37,248 nucleotides of DNA from Streptomyces flaveolus (GTDB taxonomy: Bacteria; Actinomycetota; Actinomycetes; Streptomycetales; Streptomycetaceae), in NCBI RefSeq assembly GCF_000716535.1, contig NZ_JNWV01000059.1:1-37248 (forward strand). Direction: 5' to 3'. A program made the position numbers and the translations under genes. Shown in pieces: positions 1-7,749 of the stretch. Every line of letters starts with the position of its first letter. The first letter of the stretch is position 1. The notes below the pieces were generated by a model that was given only the letters and a program-made list of their open reading frames with translations, made no database searches and had not been told where the DNA came from.

Positions 1-1381
1 ACGGCACCACAGCAGCCGGCACCACAGCGGCCGGCCCCGCCAACACCGCCGCCCGCTCCTCCGCGGACAACAGATCCATCCGCCCGATCGGCCGGGAGGG
101 ATCCGTCGCCGTTACAGCTCGCAGAGCCGTGAGCAGGCGCCGGTGGTGAACGGCCAGTTCGTTCTGCGTGCACAGTTCGGGGTGGGCGTTCACGTCGACG
201 ACCGGCCCGGCGCCGTCACGTCGGTCCCACACGGCGAGGGTGAGGTCGCCCACCAGGCCGGAGGTGAGGTTGTGCGCGGTGGTCGGCAGTCCGGCGAACG
301 TGATCGCGTAGTCGAAGGACATGACGTTGACGACGGGCGCGTACCACGTCCCGATGCGGCCGGGCAGTGCGAGGTCGCGCTGGATGTCCTCGGCCCGGTA
401 CCGCTGGTGGCCGCCCAGTTCGCGCACGCGCTCGCCGATCTGGGTGAGGAGTTCGCCGAGTGCCAGCTCCGGTCGTAGCGTGAGCCGGAGCGGGAGGACG
501 TTGGCAGCCGTGCCGGGAGTGCGGCGCCCCACCTGGGTGAGGCGTGCCGTGACCGGCAGGCCGAGGACGACGGTAGCCGCGCCGGTCGTCCGGTGGACGT
601 GGAGGGCTGCGGCGGCGATGACCAGGTGCGACCAGGGGGCGCGGGCCCGGCGGGCCGCGTCGCGGAGCGCCGTGTGTTCCGCCGGTTCCCATGCGGTGGT
701 GTGCCGGAGATAGCGCTCTGGCGTGGTCGACGGTGTGCCGACGATGCCTGCCGGTTGCGGACGGTCGGCGAAGCGCTCCGTCCAGTACGCCCTGTCCTGG
801 GCTAATTGCTCCGATGCCTGGTAGGCCTGTTCGGCAGCGATCAGGTCGGACAGCGTGCCGAACGGGCTGGCTCCCACCGGGCCGCCTTGGGCGAGTGCGG
901 TGTAGACGTCGGCAACCCGGCGTGTGATCAGCAGGGCGCCGAAGGCGTCCATCACGGCGTGGTGGTAGCCCTGGTACCACCAAAAGCGGTCTGCACCGAC
1001 CTTCAGCAGCGCGTACTCGAACAGCCGGTCCTCGGTCAGGTTCATGGGCCGGGCGACCGCGGCGTCCATCCAGTCGCGGGCGGCCTGCTCGGGGTCCGGC
1101 TCCGCGCTCAGGTCGGTGACCGTGAGCGGCCAGTCGGCAGGCTCTCGGAGGGCTTGCCGGACCTCGTCACCTTCCTCGACGAAGCGGACGTGCAGCGCCT
1201 CCGCCTCGCCGACGACGAGCCGCAGGGCTCGCGCGAACAGCTCCGGGTCCACGCCTCCGTGGATCTCCAGGTACTCCCCCACCCGGAAGACTCGATTCCC
1301 TCTCCCCATCCGCTGCTCGGCGATCCATATTTCGCGTTGCGCAGCCGTGAGGGGCAGCGTGCTGCCGGCACTGATGGACAA
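1..1381 (-). CDS. Nonribosomal peptide synthetase, N-terminal condensation domain (partial)
   Basis: The first 460 codons of an NRPS that continues beyond the left edge. The start is TTG at 1381 with GGAGGT seven bases upstream; no better start is in frame. A condensation (C) domain fills nearly everything visible: the C1-like LPLTAAQREIW at residues 9-19, the HHxxxD catalytic motif as HHAVMDA at 140-146, a YWTERF motif, and the GLPVTAR...NVLPLR region. The last residues (DLLSAEERAAVL) are the usual linker into an adenylation domain, which must lie outside. C domains form amide bonds or, when first in the protein, often N-acylate the first amino acid. An ordinary HHxxxDG has Gly where this has Ala146. 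Codon 193 is TTA (803-805), rare in Streptomyces. It is divergent from the ligase/carrier operon, so I infer that acyl-carrier protein supplies its first acyl group. The family call is firm; the product is unknown. Confidence 0.93.
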   Translation of the reverse strand, partial: MSISAGSTLPLTAAQREIWIAEQRMGRGNRVFRVGEYLEIHGGVDPELFARALRLVVGEAEALHVRFVEEGDEVRQALREPADWPLTVTDLSAEPDPEQAARDWMDAAVARPMNLTEDRLFEYALLKVGADRFWWYQGYHHAVMDAFGALLITRRVADVYTALAQGGPVGASPFGTLSDLIAAEQAYQASEQLAQDRAYWTERFADRPQPAGIVGTPSTTPERYLRHTTAWEPAEHTALRDAARRARAPWSHLVIAAAALHVHRTTGAATVVLGLPVTARLTQVGRRTPGTAANVLPLRLTLRPELALGELLTQIGERVRELGGHQRYRAEDIQRDLALPGRIGTWYAPVVNVMSFDYAITFAGLPTTAHNLTSGLVGDLTLAVWDRRDGAGPVVDVNAHPELCTQNELAVHHRRLLTALRAVTATDPSRPIGRMDLLSAEERAAVLAGPAAVVPAAVVP

Positions 1382-2001
1382 GTCTCCACCTCCGAGAATT
1401 CCCCCGCACGGACGGCCGGAGAGACAGGAATGAAAAACTCACAATTCCCTGGAAAGCGCGTCGTAAATTCGATCGCGCAGAAGTGAAACGGCGAACTCCG
1501 CACTGTCGGAGCGATGCGGATCGCCGCATGCGTACAAGAGCCGGACGTAACCGCCCGGAAACACGACAGAGGGAAACCTAACCCTGGGATATCCGGAGGG
1601 TCAAGGAGATCAACCGGCTATGCCACGTGCATGTCCGGCGCCCTGTCCCGCCGGCGGGACACACGGGGAGACCCGGCGGGGCCCGCGCGCACGCCCGGCA
1701 TCGGCCGTGGTGCCCGCCGATGCGGTCAGGCGGCCAACTCCCCCTGGTTCGGCTGGTGGAGGCCCACCGCTCGCACGTGCGGCGGGACACGACGGCTGCC
1801 CGCCGCACCCCGGACGCACCGCCCTCCTCGCAGGTGGCGCCCCGCCGGTGCGGCGGCCGACGTCAGGACCCGCGCGTCGCCTGCGGGTACGGCCCGCCTT
1901 GATCGACGGCTCTTGCCCGTCGTTTATCGACGGTGTTAGCTTCAATTTCCATAAATGCCGATCGCACGTTTCCCGAGGCTGTTTCACAGAAGGAAACCCG
2001 T
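1382..2001. promoter_or_regulatory. Divergent intergenic promoter region with CGACGG/CCGTCG sites
   Basis: This 620-bp gap separates the leftward NRPS from the rightward ligase operon; I see no convincing gene in it. Close to the ligase start are three alternating half-sites: CGACGG at 1904-1909, CCGTCG at 1917-1922 and CGACGG at 1928-1933. The last two form a perfect 6-bp inverted repeat around TTTAT. The DNA from about 1910 to 2000 is also less GC-rich, as expected of a promoter. Operator function is inferred only. Confidence 0.4.
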
Positions 2002-3405
2002 ATGGCAAAAACACAGTGGGTGAGTCATCTGCTGAACCGCGGCGCGGACGACGACCCGTGGGCCGTGTCAAGCGCTTCGGCCACCCGGGGACAGTTACGC
2101 GGTGCGGTGGCCGAGTTCGAGGAGCGATTCCGGAGCCAGGGAATCGGCGAAGGCAGCTCGGTTCTCCTGAGGATGACGCCGAGTTTCACGTACATTCAGG
2201 TGCTGTTGGCCCTGTGGGGCCGCGGGGCACAGGTGGTCCTGGTCGACTTCCGACTGAAGCCGGCCGAGTACGCGCCCCTGGTCCAGCAGGTGCGTCCGCA
2301 GTACCTCGTCGCCGCGGCCGACGCCGGCGGGCCGGTGGCCGGATTCCGTCAGGAGTCGGACTTCACGGTCCAACGGCTGCCGGACGGCTGGCCCGCCGAA
2401 GACGGGATACGACTGGTGCAGTTCAGTTCGGGCTCGTCCGGACGGCCCAAGGTGATCGGCCGACCCGCCGACTCCGTGCTGGCCGAGATCGACCGGCACG
2501 CCGCCCTCCCCGGGATCCCCGGCGCGGACGACCGGATGATGCTGCTGAACTCGGTCATGCACAACATGGGCCTGGTCAGCGGCGTGCTGCACGCCCTCGC
2601 GTCCGGGGCGACACTGATCATCCCGCCGACGCTGCGCCCGGCCGAGGTCGTACGGCTCATGGCGGCCACCGGGACGACCGCCGTCTACGGGACGCCCGTT
2701 CACTACGACCTGCTGTCCCGCGTCGCCGACCGGCCCCAACTGCCAGCACTGCGCGTCGCGGTGTCCGGCGGCGAGCGGGTGCCGCAGGAGACGTACGACA
2801 ACTTCCGCGCGCGCTTCGGCCTGCCGATCAGCCCGGTCTACGGACTGACCGAGATCGGACTGATCGCGGGTGACCTGTCCGGCACGTCCGTCCCTCCGCG
2901 GCTGGGGCTCCCCGTGCCGGGGGTCGAGGTCAAGGTCGTCGACGAGGAGCTGTACGTGCGGATGGACCGCTCGCCGTACCTGTATGGCCGGCACGCCGAC
3001 CGATGGACGGACGGCTGGCTGCGGACCTTCGACCGGGTCCGGCAGGACCCCGTGACCGGGGTGCTCAGCATGCTCGGCCGTGCCGATTCGCTAGCCGTGA
3101 TCGGCGGACTGAAGGTCGACCTCACGGAAGTGGAGAACGTCCTCCTGGCCCACGACCGGGTGACGGAGGCCGTCGTGACGCACCAAGAGGTCATCGAGGC
3201 GTTCGTGGGCGCCGACCCTGCCGTGGGCGCGGACGAGCTGACGGTCTGGTGCCGGGAGCGGCTGAGCCCTGTCAAGATCCCCAAGCGGTTCCACATCACA
3301 CGGCTGCTGCCGCGGAACTCCATGGGGAAGCTGATCCGCGACCGTGCGCTGATGCACGGACGCGTCCTGTCGGAATCGCCCTCACGGGCGCAGGGGGACC
3401 GATGA
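2002..3405 (+). CDS. AMP-forming acyl/aryl-acid ligase (adenylating enzyme)
   Basis: A 467-residue ANL-superfamily adenylating enzyme. It should activate a carboxylic acid with ATP and pass it to a thiol, most likely the carrier protein encoded next. Motifs run in the right order: phosphate-binding [11 protein letters not shown] at about 140-150, YGLTE at about 280, the hinge/A8 region [15 protein letters not shown] near 359, and C-terminal NSMGKL with the catalytic Lys near 443. ATG at 2002 is chosen over an in-frame start at 1933 because AGGAAA lies just upstream and the extra residues are unlike the family. It is shorter than typical fatty-acyl-AMP ligases (about 570-600 aa), so the substrate class is open. 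Codon 32 is TTA (2095-2097), suggesting bldA dependence. It overlaps the carrier-protein gene by four bases (ATGA). Confidence 0.9.
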   Translation: MAKTQWVSHLLNRGADDDPWAVSSASATRGQLRGAVAEFEERFRSQGIGEGSSVLLRMTPSFTYIQVLLALWGRGAQVVLVDFRLKPAEYAPLVQQVRPQYLVAAADAGGPVAGFRQESDFTVQRLPDGWPAEDGIRLVQFSSGSSGRPKVIGRPADSVLAEIDRHAALPGIPGADDRMMLLNSVMHNMGLVSGVLHALASGATLIIPPTLRPAEVVRLMAATGTTAVYGTPVHYDLLSRVADRPQLPALRVAVSGGERVPQETYDNFRARFGLPISPVYGLTEIGLIAGDLSGTSVPPRLGLPVPGVEVKVVDEELYVRMDRSPYLYGRHADRWTDGWLRTFDRVRQDPVTGVLSMLGRADSLAVIGGLKVDLTEVENVLLAHDRVTEAVVTHQEVIEAFVGADPAVGADELTVWCRERLSPVKIPKRFHITRLLPRNSMGKLIRDRALMHGRVLSESPSRAQGDR

Positions 3406-3638
3406 TCTCGAAAGACGACCTCAGGGCGATATTGACCGAGAACGCGGGACTCGGGCCGCCCGAGGAACTGACCGACGACGCTGAGCTGGTGATTGACTCC
3501 TTCACGCTGGTGGTCCTTCAGCACGTCCTGGAGGAGCGGCACGGGTTGGTCATCGAACCGCAGTTCGACGACATGGCCCAGTTCACCTCGATCGACGGCA
3601 TCCACACCTACGTGACCAGGGTCGCGCAGGAGCACTGA
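3402..3638 (+). CDS. Free-standing acyl/peptidyl carrier protein
   Basis: A 78-residue carrier protein. The sequence around VIDSFTLV carries Ser33 in a D-S-F context, the expected 4'-phosphopantetheine attachment site, followed by the helix [11 protein letters not shown] typical of acyl carrier proteins. The ATG overlaps the ligase stop as ATGA, so the two are translationally coupled, and I infer that the ligase loads this protein. The loaded acyl group could then be handed to the N-terminal condensation domain of the divergent NRPS, as in lipopeptide or aryl-capped peptide initiation. The carrier assignment is firm; the partner and cargo are inference. Confidence 0.9.
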   Translation: MISKDDLRAILTENAGLGPPEELTDDAELVIDSFTLVVLQHVLEERHGLVIEPQFDDMAQFTSIDGIHTYVTRVAQEH

Positions 3639-3681
3639 CCGGCACACCCGGCCCCCATCCGACGGCATTGCGCAGGGAGCG

Positions 3682-3885
3682 ATGATGAGCAACCCCTTCG
3701 AGAACCCCGACGGCACCTTCCTGGTGCTCGTCAACGACGAGGGCCAGCACTCGCTGTGGCCCTCGTTCGCCGAGGTCCCCGCGGGCTGGACGGTCGCGCT
3801 CGGCCAGAGCGACCGCCAGACCTGCCTCGCCTACGTCGAGGAGCACTGGACCGACATGCGCCCGCTGAGCCTCATGCGCCGATAG
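3682..3885 (+). CDS. MbtH-like protein
   Basis: A 67-residue protein with the complete MbtH signature: NxEGQxSLWP as [10 protein letters not shown], the P-x-GW segment, [14 protein letters not shown] and a final SL. MbtH-like proteins bind and help fold or activate NRPS adenylation domains. Its presence supports the view that the NRPS reading off the left edge has an MbtH-dependent adenylation domain. The start is ATG 3682 (or the adjacent ATG 3685) behind AGGGAG. It lies 43 bp after the carrier-protein gene in the same operon. Confidence 0.97.
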   Translation: MMSNPFENPDGTFLVLVNDEGQHSLWPSFAEVPAGWTVALGQSDRQTCLAYVEEHWTDMRPLSLMRR

Positions 3886-3894
3886 GAGACCTTG

Positions 3895-4458
3895 ATGGAC
3901 GACGCCGCATTCCAGCAGCTGTTGTTACGGGAGGAGGACCTCGAGGAGTCGTTCTACGGCGAGGAGCCGAGCGCCGCCTACGATCCCGTCTACGTCTCCG
4001 GCGACGAGGCGGGGCGGGCCATCGTCGACCTGACCAACATGCTCACGCACGGCACGCATCCCGAAACGGTGCACCACGCCTCCGCGCTGTTCACGAACGT
4101 GGTGGGGTCGGTGGTGTTCCACCATGTCGCCGAGTTCGGCCACGGGACCTGCCGGCAGGTCTACCAGGAGCTCTTCGACGCGGTGCACGCCTGCACGCAG
4201 TACCGGATGGAACTCAACGACGGCGTGCAGCTGGACATCTCAAGGATGGATCTAAGCCCTGTCGAGCTGGGAGACGGCGGCTTTCTCGTGCGGTGGCTGT
4301 CCACCGTCGACCACTTCCGCATCGAGACCGCCTGGGTGATCGTCGCCAAGGACAACATCCTCACCTTCGTCAACGCCCGGGTCCCGGACGAGTCGGAGGT
4401 CCAGCGGCTCGCACGTGTCGCGGTCGACCGCGTCGCCGAACTGACCGGTGCGTCATGA
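3895..4458 (+). CDS. Unassigned protein in the NRPS operon
   Basis: A 187-residue protein I do not recognise. It has no signal peptide or membrane segment, is acidic at the N-terminus (REEDLEESFYGEE), and ends in alternating beta-strand-like stretches. The layout, with an opening leucine-rich helix and later paired strands, faintly recalls PknH-like sensor domains, but no lipoprotein signal is present and I do not claim that. ATG at 3895 is used (GGAG six bases upstream) rather than TTG 3892. Codon 11 is TTA (3925-3927), the third TTA-bearing gene in the locus. It follows the mbtH-like gene by 9 bp and overlaps the next gene by four bases, so it belongs to the pathway operon. Confidence 0.75.
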   Translation: MDDAAFQQLLLREEDLEESFYGEEPSAAYDPVYVSGDEAGRAIVDLTNMLTHGTHPETVHHASALFTNVVGSVVFHHVAEFGHGTCRQVYQELFDAVHACTQYRMELNDGVQLDISRMDLSPVELGDGGFLVRWLSTVDHFRIETAWVIVAKDNILTFVNARVPDESEVQRLARVAVDRVAELTGAS

Positions 4459-5087
4459 CGTCCACGGCATCCCTGGTCGACTTCGCGTCCACGCTGGAGA
4501 CCGTCGAGGAATGGCTGACCGAGTACATCTCGGCGAGCCATCCGGAGATCGGCCGCACGGGCCCCATCTGTCCCTTCGTCGCCCCCTCTCGCAAGAACCG
4601 GACGATGGAGATCCGGCTGCGGTTGGCCGGCCACGCGCCGACCCTCGACCTCATCGAGGAGATCGCCCGCAGCAGCCTGCGGGAGTACGAGCTGACGACC
4701 TGGCAGGGCCGCAATCCCATGCTGCGGGCCATGGTGGTCGCCCTTCCCGACCTGCGCAGCGAGGACACCGGACTGCTCGACCAGGCCCATGCCCGGGTGA
4801 AGGACGCCTTCGTGGCACAGGGGCTCATGATCGGCCAGTTCCACGAGAACTGCGAGGTGACGGCCGCACGCAACCCCCGCTTCACGGTGAGCAAGGCACC
4901 CTTGCCCCTGTTCGCCATCCGCGCCATCGCCCTGCACGACGTCTTCTTCCTGTCCGAGCGACCGCACTGGTTCCAGCAGTACCGGGAGCGGTTCGGCAAG
5001 TTCTTCGGACCGGGATCCACCGTGATGGACCCGCTCTTGGTGGAGCGCTACCAGGCGGCCGAGCAGGCCTACGGCCGTCCGGCGTAG
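4455..5087 (+). CDS. Conserved hypothetical protein (possible DUF6875 type)
   Basis: A 210-residue soluble protein, last gene of the ligase operon, with ATGA overlap to the preceding gene. It has a PICPFV motif near residue 37, a central region with EYELTTWQGRNPM, and a C-terminal half ending in WFQQYRERFGKFF. The PICPFV start and size resemble what I remember of DUF6875 proteins found near actinobacterial biosynthetic genes, but I cannot verify this. The two cysteines (about 38 and 137) could be functional. No catalytic family can be assigned. Tight coupling implies a role in making or modifying the peptide. Confidence 0.75.
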   Translation: MTSTASLVDFASTLETVEEWLTEYISASHPEIGRTGPICPFVAPSRKNRTMEIRLRLAGHAPTLDLIEEIARSSLREYELTTWQGRNPMLRAMVVALPDLRSEDTGLLDQAHARVKDAFVAQGLMIGQFHENCEVTAARNPRFTVSKAPLPLFAIRAIALHDVFFLSERPHWFQQYRERFGKFFGPGSTVMDPLLVERYQAAEQAYGRPA

Positions 5088-5217
5088 ATCCCGCCGGTCT
5101 CCTGGCGGCCGGCGGTGGCTCCGGCAGTGTCGGAGCCACCGGCTGCCCCTCACCCCGACGGCGGCGTGACGCTCGGTGCGGGCGCCGAAGGCCGGGAGCG
5201 TGTACCGCCGCATCCGC

Positions 5218-5355
5218 TCAGCGCGGCACTTCCACCTCGATGCCGCCGAGAGCGTAGGTCCAGCGCCGGTCGAGCCGGGAGCCGCTCTTCCGGGCGCCCT
5301 TCAGGTTCTTCACGAAGGCCCTGCGCTGGGCCGGGGTCGCCGAGCGCCACCGAGG
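5218..5355 (-). pseudogene. C-terminal fragment of an unrecognised protein
   Basis: Reading leftward to the TGA at 5220-5218, about 45 residues have Streptomyces-like codon use and a protein-like composition (PAQRRAFVKNLKGARKSG then RRWTYALGGIEVEVPR). No start or upstream body is present, so I take it as the stranded 3' end of a deleted gene. Family unknown. The neighbouring 5340-5420 shows a similar short open stretch on the plus strand (QVYEQSKADFQQWDTK), also orphaned. Confidence 0.4.
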
Positions 5356-5493
5356 GCGGGCAGGTGTACGAGCAGAGCAAGGCGGACTTCCAGCAGTGGG
5401 ACACCAAGTCCGCCAAGCGAGGACGCCGAACACGATCGGGTGCGCCAGCGCACTCCGGGCGGCCTGCCGGGCACCGGCACCGCGGCGGCGGGC

Positions 5494-5718
5494 CCGGGCC
5501 TGAAGCCGACCGAAGTCGAGACGGCCCTCCTTGCCGCCGCCCTGCAGTTCTCCCTCGCCCACCCCGTGGCCGCCGCCGTCATCCCCGGCGCCACCCGGCC
5601 CAGCCGCATCGCCGAGGACATTGCCGCCCTGGACGAGGACGTCCCGGCCGCGTTCTGGCGCGACCTGCGCGCGAGCGGTCTGGTCAGCCCGGCCGCCCCG
5701 CTGCCCGACGGCGCCTGA
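5494..5718 (+). pseudogene. Aldo/keto reductase, C-terminal remnant
   Basis: Only the last 75 or so codons of an aldo/keto reductase of the sugar-dehydrogenase type remain. The recognisable parts are KPTEVETALLAAALQFSLAH, the VAAAVIPGATRP segment that contacts cofactor phosphate in this family, and the terminal ALDEDVPAAFWRDLRASGL helix. The catalytic Asp/Tyr/Lys/His region is absent, so it cannot be active. Upstream sequence is scrambled, indicating deletion rather than a recent frameshift. It is not a copy of the intact aldo/keto reductase at 27.7 kb, which has a different C-terminus. Confidence 0.75.
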
Positions 5719-5764
5719 CCCCGCACCCCCCGCACCCCCCGCACCAGGATCCAGGAGAACGACC

Positions 5765-6184
5765 ATGGCCTCCACCTCCGTCAACCGCATCGTGCCCGCC
5801 TCGCCCGAGAGGGTTTGGAGCCTCATCGGCGGCTTCCACGCCCTGTCCGACTGGCTTCCCTACTTCCCGGAGAGCACCGCGCTCGAAGGTGGCCGGGTGC
5901 GCCGACTGAAGAACCCCGAGGGCGACGTCATCATCGAGCGCCCCGTCGACTTCAACGAGGCCGAGCGCCACTACAGCTACGCCATCCTCCAGGCCCCGTT
6001 CCCCGTCAACGGCTACGTGTCCACCATCCGGGTCCATGCGATCCCCGGCGAGGAGAACGCCGCCGAGGTCCAGTGGTCCGGCCGCTTCAACCCGGACGGC
6101 GCCACCGAGAACGAGGTCGTCGACCTGCTCACCGGCATCTACCGCGGCGGCCTCGACGCCCTTCACAAGCCCCTCGCCGCCTGA
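5765..6184 (+). CDS. SRPBCC-family (polyketide cyclase/dehydrase-like) protein
   Basis: A 139-residue protein of the START/Bet v1-like SRPBCC fold. It opens with the typical strand-helix VNRIVPASPERVWSLIGGF, has WLPYFPESTALEGG where these proteins form the ligand cavity, and ends in a long helix (ENEVVDLLTGIYRGGLDAL). Such proteins bind hydrophobic ligands and sometimes catalyse cyclisation; substrate cannot be read from sequence. ATG 5765 follows CAGGAGAA. It stands alone between two gene remnants, so context gives no pathway. Confidence 0.85.
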   Translation: MASTSVNRIVPASPERVWSLIGGFHALSDWLPYFPESTALEGGRVRRLKNPEGDVIIERPVDFNEAERHYSYAILQAPFPVNGYVSTIRVHAIPGEENAAEVQWSGRFNPDGATENEVVDLLTGIYRGGLDALHKPLAA

Positions 6185-6282
6185 CATCGCGGCCGGCGCG
6201 GCACCCGGCACCCGGCCCGGACACGCCCCACACGTGCCCGGGCCGCGGTGTGCCGGCGCACCAGAACCACGCTCCCGTCGTG

Positions 6283-6450
6283 TCAGCGCCAGCCGAGTTC
6301 CAGCGCCACATGGGTCAGGACGCTGTCGATGACACGGGCGTTGTAGTCGACGCCGAGCTGGTCAGGCACGGTGAGCAGCAGGGCGTCGGCGGCTGCGACG
6401 GCCTACAGCCCCGGCTCTTCGCGGAGGAACTTCGGGCCTTCGCCCGTCTC
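6283..6450 (-). pseudogene. Luciferase-like (LLM-class) flavin oxidoreductase, C-terminal remnant
   Basis: Leftward reading gives GPKFLREEPGL, then an in-frame TAG, then ADALLLTVPDQLGVDYNARV and SVLTHVALELGWR ending at TGA 6285-6283. The ending around VPDQLGVDYNARV...LGWR is typical of bacterial LLM-class flavin-dependent monooxygenases. The internal stop and missing N-terminal three quarters make it a dead fragment. Confidence 0.65.
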
Positions 6451-6536
6451 GGCACGTGACCGGCTCGCCGTAGGGCGTGCTCGGCACGGAGAATGCCCCG
6501 CGGACACTCGCCTTCGGCGTCGAAGGCACAACCCCT

Positions 6537-7505
6537 TTAGATCCAGCCTCTCTTCGCGGCCTCGGCCCCCACCTGAAAGCGGGTGTCGAGGCCGAGCCCG
6601 GAGGCGATCGCCGCGATCCGGCGGGTCACGGTGCGCGCGCTCGTCCCCAGCTGCCGGGCGATCGCCTGGTCCTTGTACCCCGCCTGCATCATCTTCAGCA
6701 GCAGGAGGTCCTGAGCGCTCGGCCCGTCGGCCGTCGCCGGGTCGGTGGCGACGACGGACTGCGCACGCTGCCAGTAGGAGTCGAACAACTCCAGGAGCGC
6801 ATCGAGCAGTCCCGACCTGTGGACCACGGCGATCATGTCGTAACGGCCCGGGACCAGCGCGACCAGCGCGACGCGTCGGTCCATGATGCGCAGTCTGAAC
6901 GGCAGGGCCGGCAGGATGCGGGCCTGCTCGCCGATCCGGGCAAGGTGGGTGATCAGCTCGAAACGGCCGGGCTGCGCCAGCGCCTCAGGGGTGTAGACGG
7001 ACCGGATGTCGACGCCGCGGCCCAGCAGGTCCATCGTCAGGGCCTCCTCCAACTCGGTGCTGTAATGGCCGAGATAGGGAGGACGATCGAGCACCCAGAA
7101 GTGAGTGCGAACCGACTGCATCAGTTCGGCGACGCGCAACGTGATCTCCGCCTCGCCCGTGATCACCTCCACCAGTCCGGTCGGATCCTCCCGGAGCCGG
7201 CGGGCGCGGTACTCGTCCGCCAGGTCCTCGACGGCGCCCCACACCGCGGTGAACGCCGCCTCGCTCTCGGCCCGGCGTCTGGCGAGCAGCGCGCTCAACG
7301 CGGTGTGCGGGCTGACCGGACGGTACTGGCCGTGCCCTTCCTTCCGCAGCATGCCCAGCTCCACCAACCGGGAGATCGTGCGCCGGATCCGGCTGGGCGT
7401 GGTGCCCAGGATCTCGGCGATCTCGGTGGCCGTCCGGCCCGACCTGGTCAGACAGACCCGGTAGACCCTTTCGTCGAACTCGCTGATCCCCAGCGTGCTC
7501 AGCAC
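6537..7505 (-). CDS. Helix-turn-helix regulator with N-terminal TrmB-like and C-terminal LuxR-like domains
   Basis: A regulator of about 322 residues. The N-terminus has a winged-helix segment (TATEIAEILGTTPSRIRRTI, about residues 25-44), followed by a 200-residue sensor region and a C-terminal LuxR-type HTH (KDQAIARQLGTSARTVTRRI). I prefer the GTG at 7505, with GGGAGGG six bases upstream and the usual family opening (VLSTLGISEFDERVYR). A GTG at 7613 in the same frame would add 36 atypical residues. It is divergent from the secreted subtilase, and a perfect 10-bp palindrome lies between them, so it is the natural candidate regulator of that protease. Confidence 0.85.
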   Translation of the reverse strand: MLSTLGISEFDERVYRVCLTRSGRTATEIAEILGTTPSRIRRTISRLVELGMLRKEGHGQYRPVSPHTALSALLARRRAESEAAFTAVWGAVEDLADEYRARRLREDPTGLVEVITGEAEITLRVAELMQSVRTHFWVLDRPPYLGHYSTELEEALTMDLLGRGVDIRSVYTPEALAQPGRFELITHLARIGEQARILPALPFRLRIMDRRVALVALVPGRYDMIAVVHRSGLLDALLELFDSYWQRAQSVVATDPATADGPSAQDLLLLKMMQAGYKDQAIARQLGTSARTVTRRIAAIASGLGLDTRFQVGAEAAKRGWI

Positions 7506-7625
7506 CGGCCGCCCTCCCGTGATCACCACCCGACGGCCCGTCGGGATGCGCGTGACGCGAATCGCCAACTGGCGATCTACGACACGAGTCTGATCTAGAC
7601 ATCTCTCCTTCACAAGCCTTCACTC

Positions 7626-7635
7626 TGAACGTTCA
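7626..7635. promoter_or_regulatory. Palindrome TGAACGTTCA between regulator and subtilase
   Basis: A perfect 10-bp palindrome 114 bp upstream of the subtilase start and on the promoter side of the divergent regulator. The position suits an operator for that regulator. A 10-bp palindrome can occur by chance, so this is a candidate only. Confidence 0.35.
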
Positions 7636-7749
7636 CGCCGTCTGTGGAAGGGATCGGAGGCCTTCGATGCCGACGAGCCGTCAGGTGGCGCAACGTGGAC
7701 GGCAGAGGACGACCGTGCTCTGCCCGACCGCAGAGCCGGGAGAGACCTT

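Noticed and set aside
1620..2873. A 417-codon plus frame upstream of and overlapping the ligase
   Set aside because: Arg/Pro/Gly-rich nonsense composition; the ligase frame has all adenylation motifs and a ribosome site at 2002.
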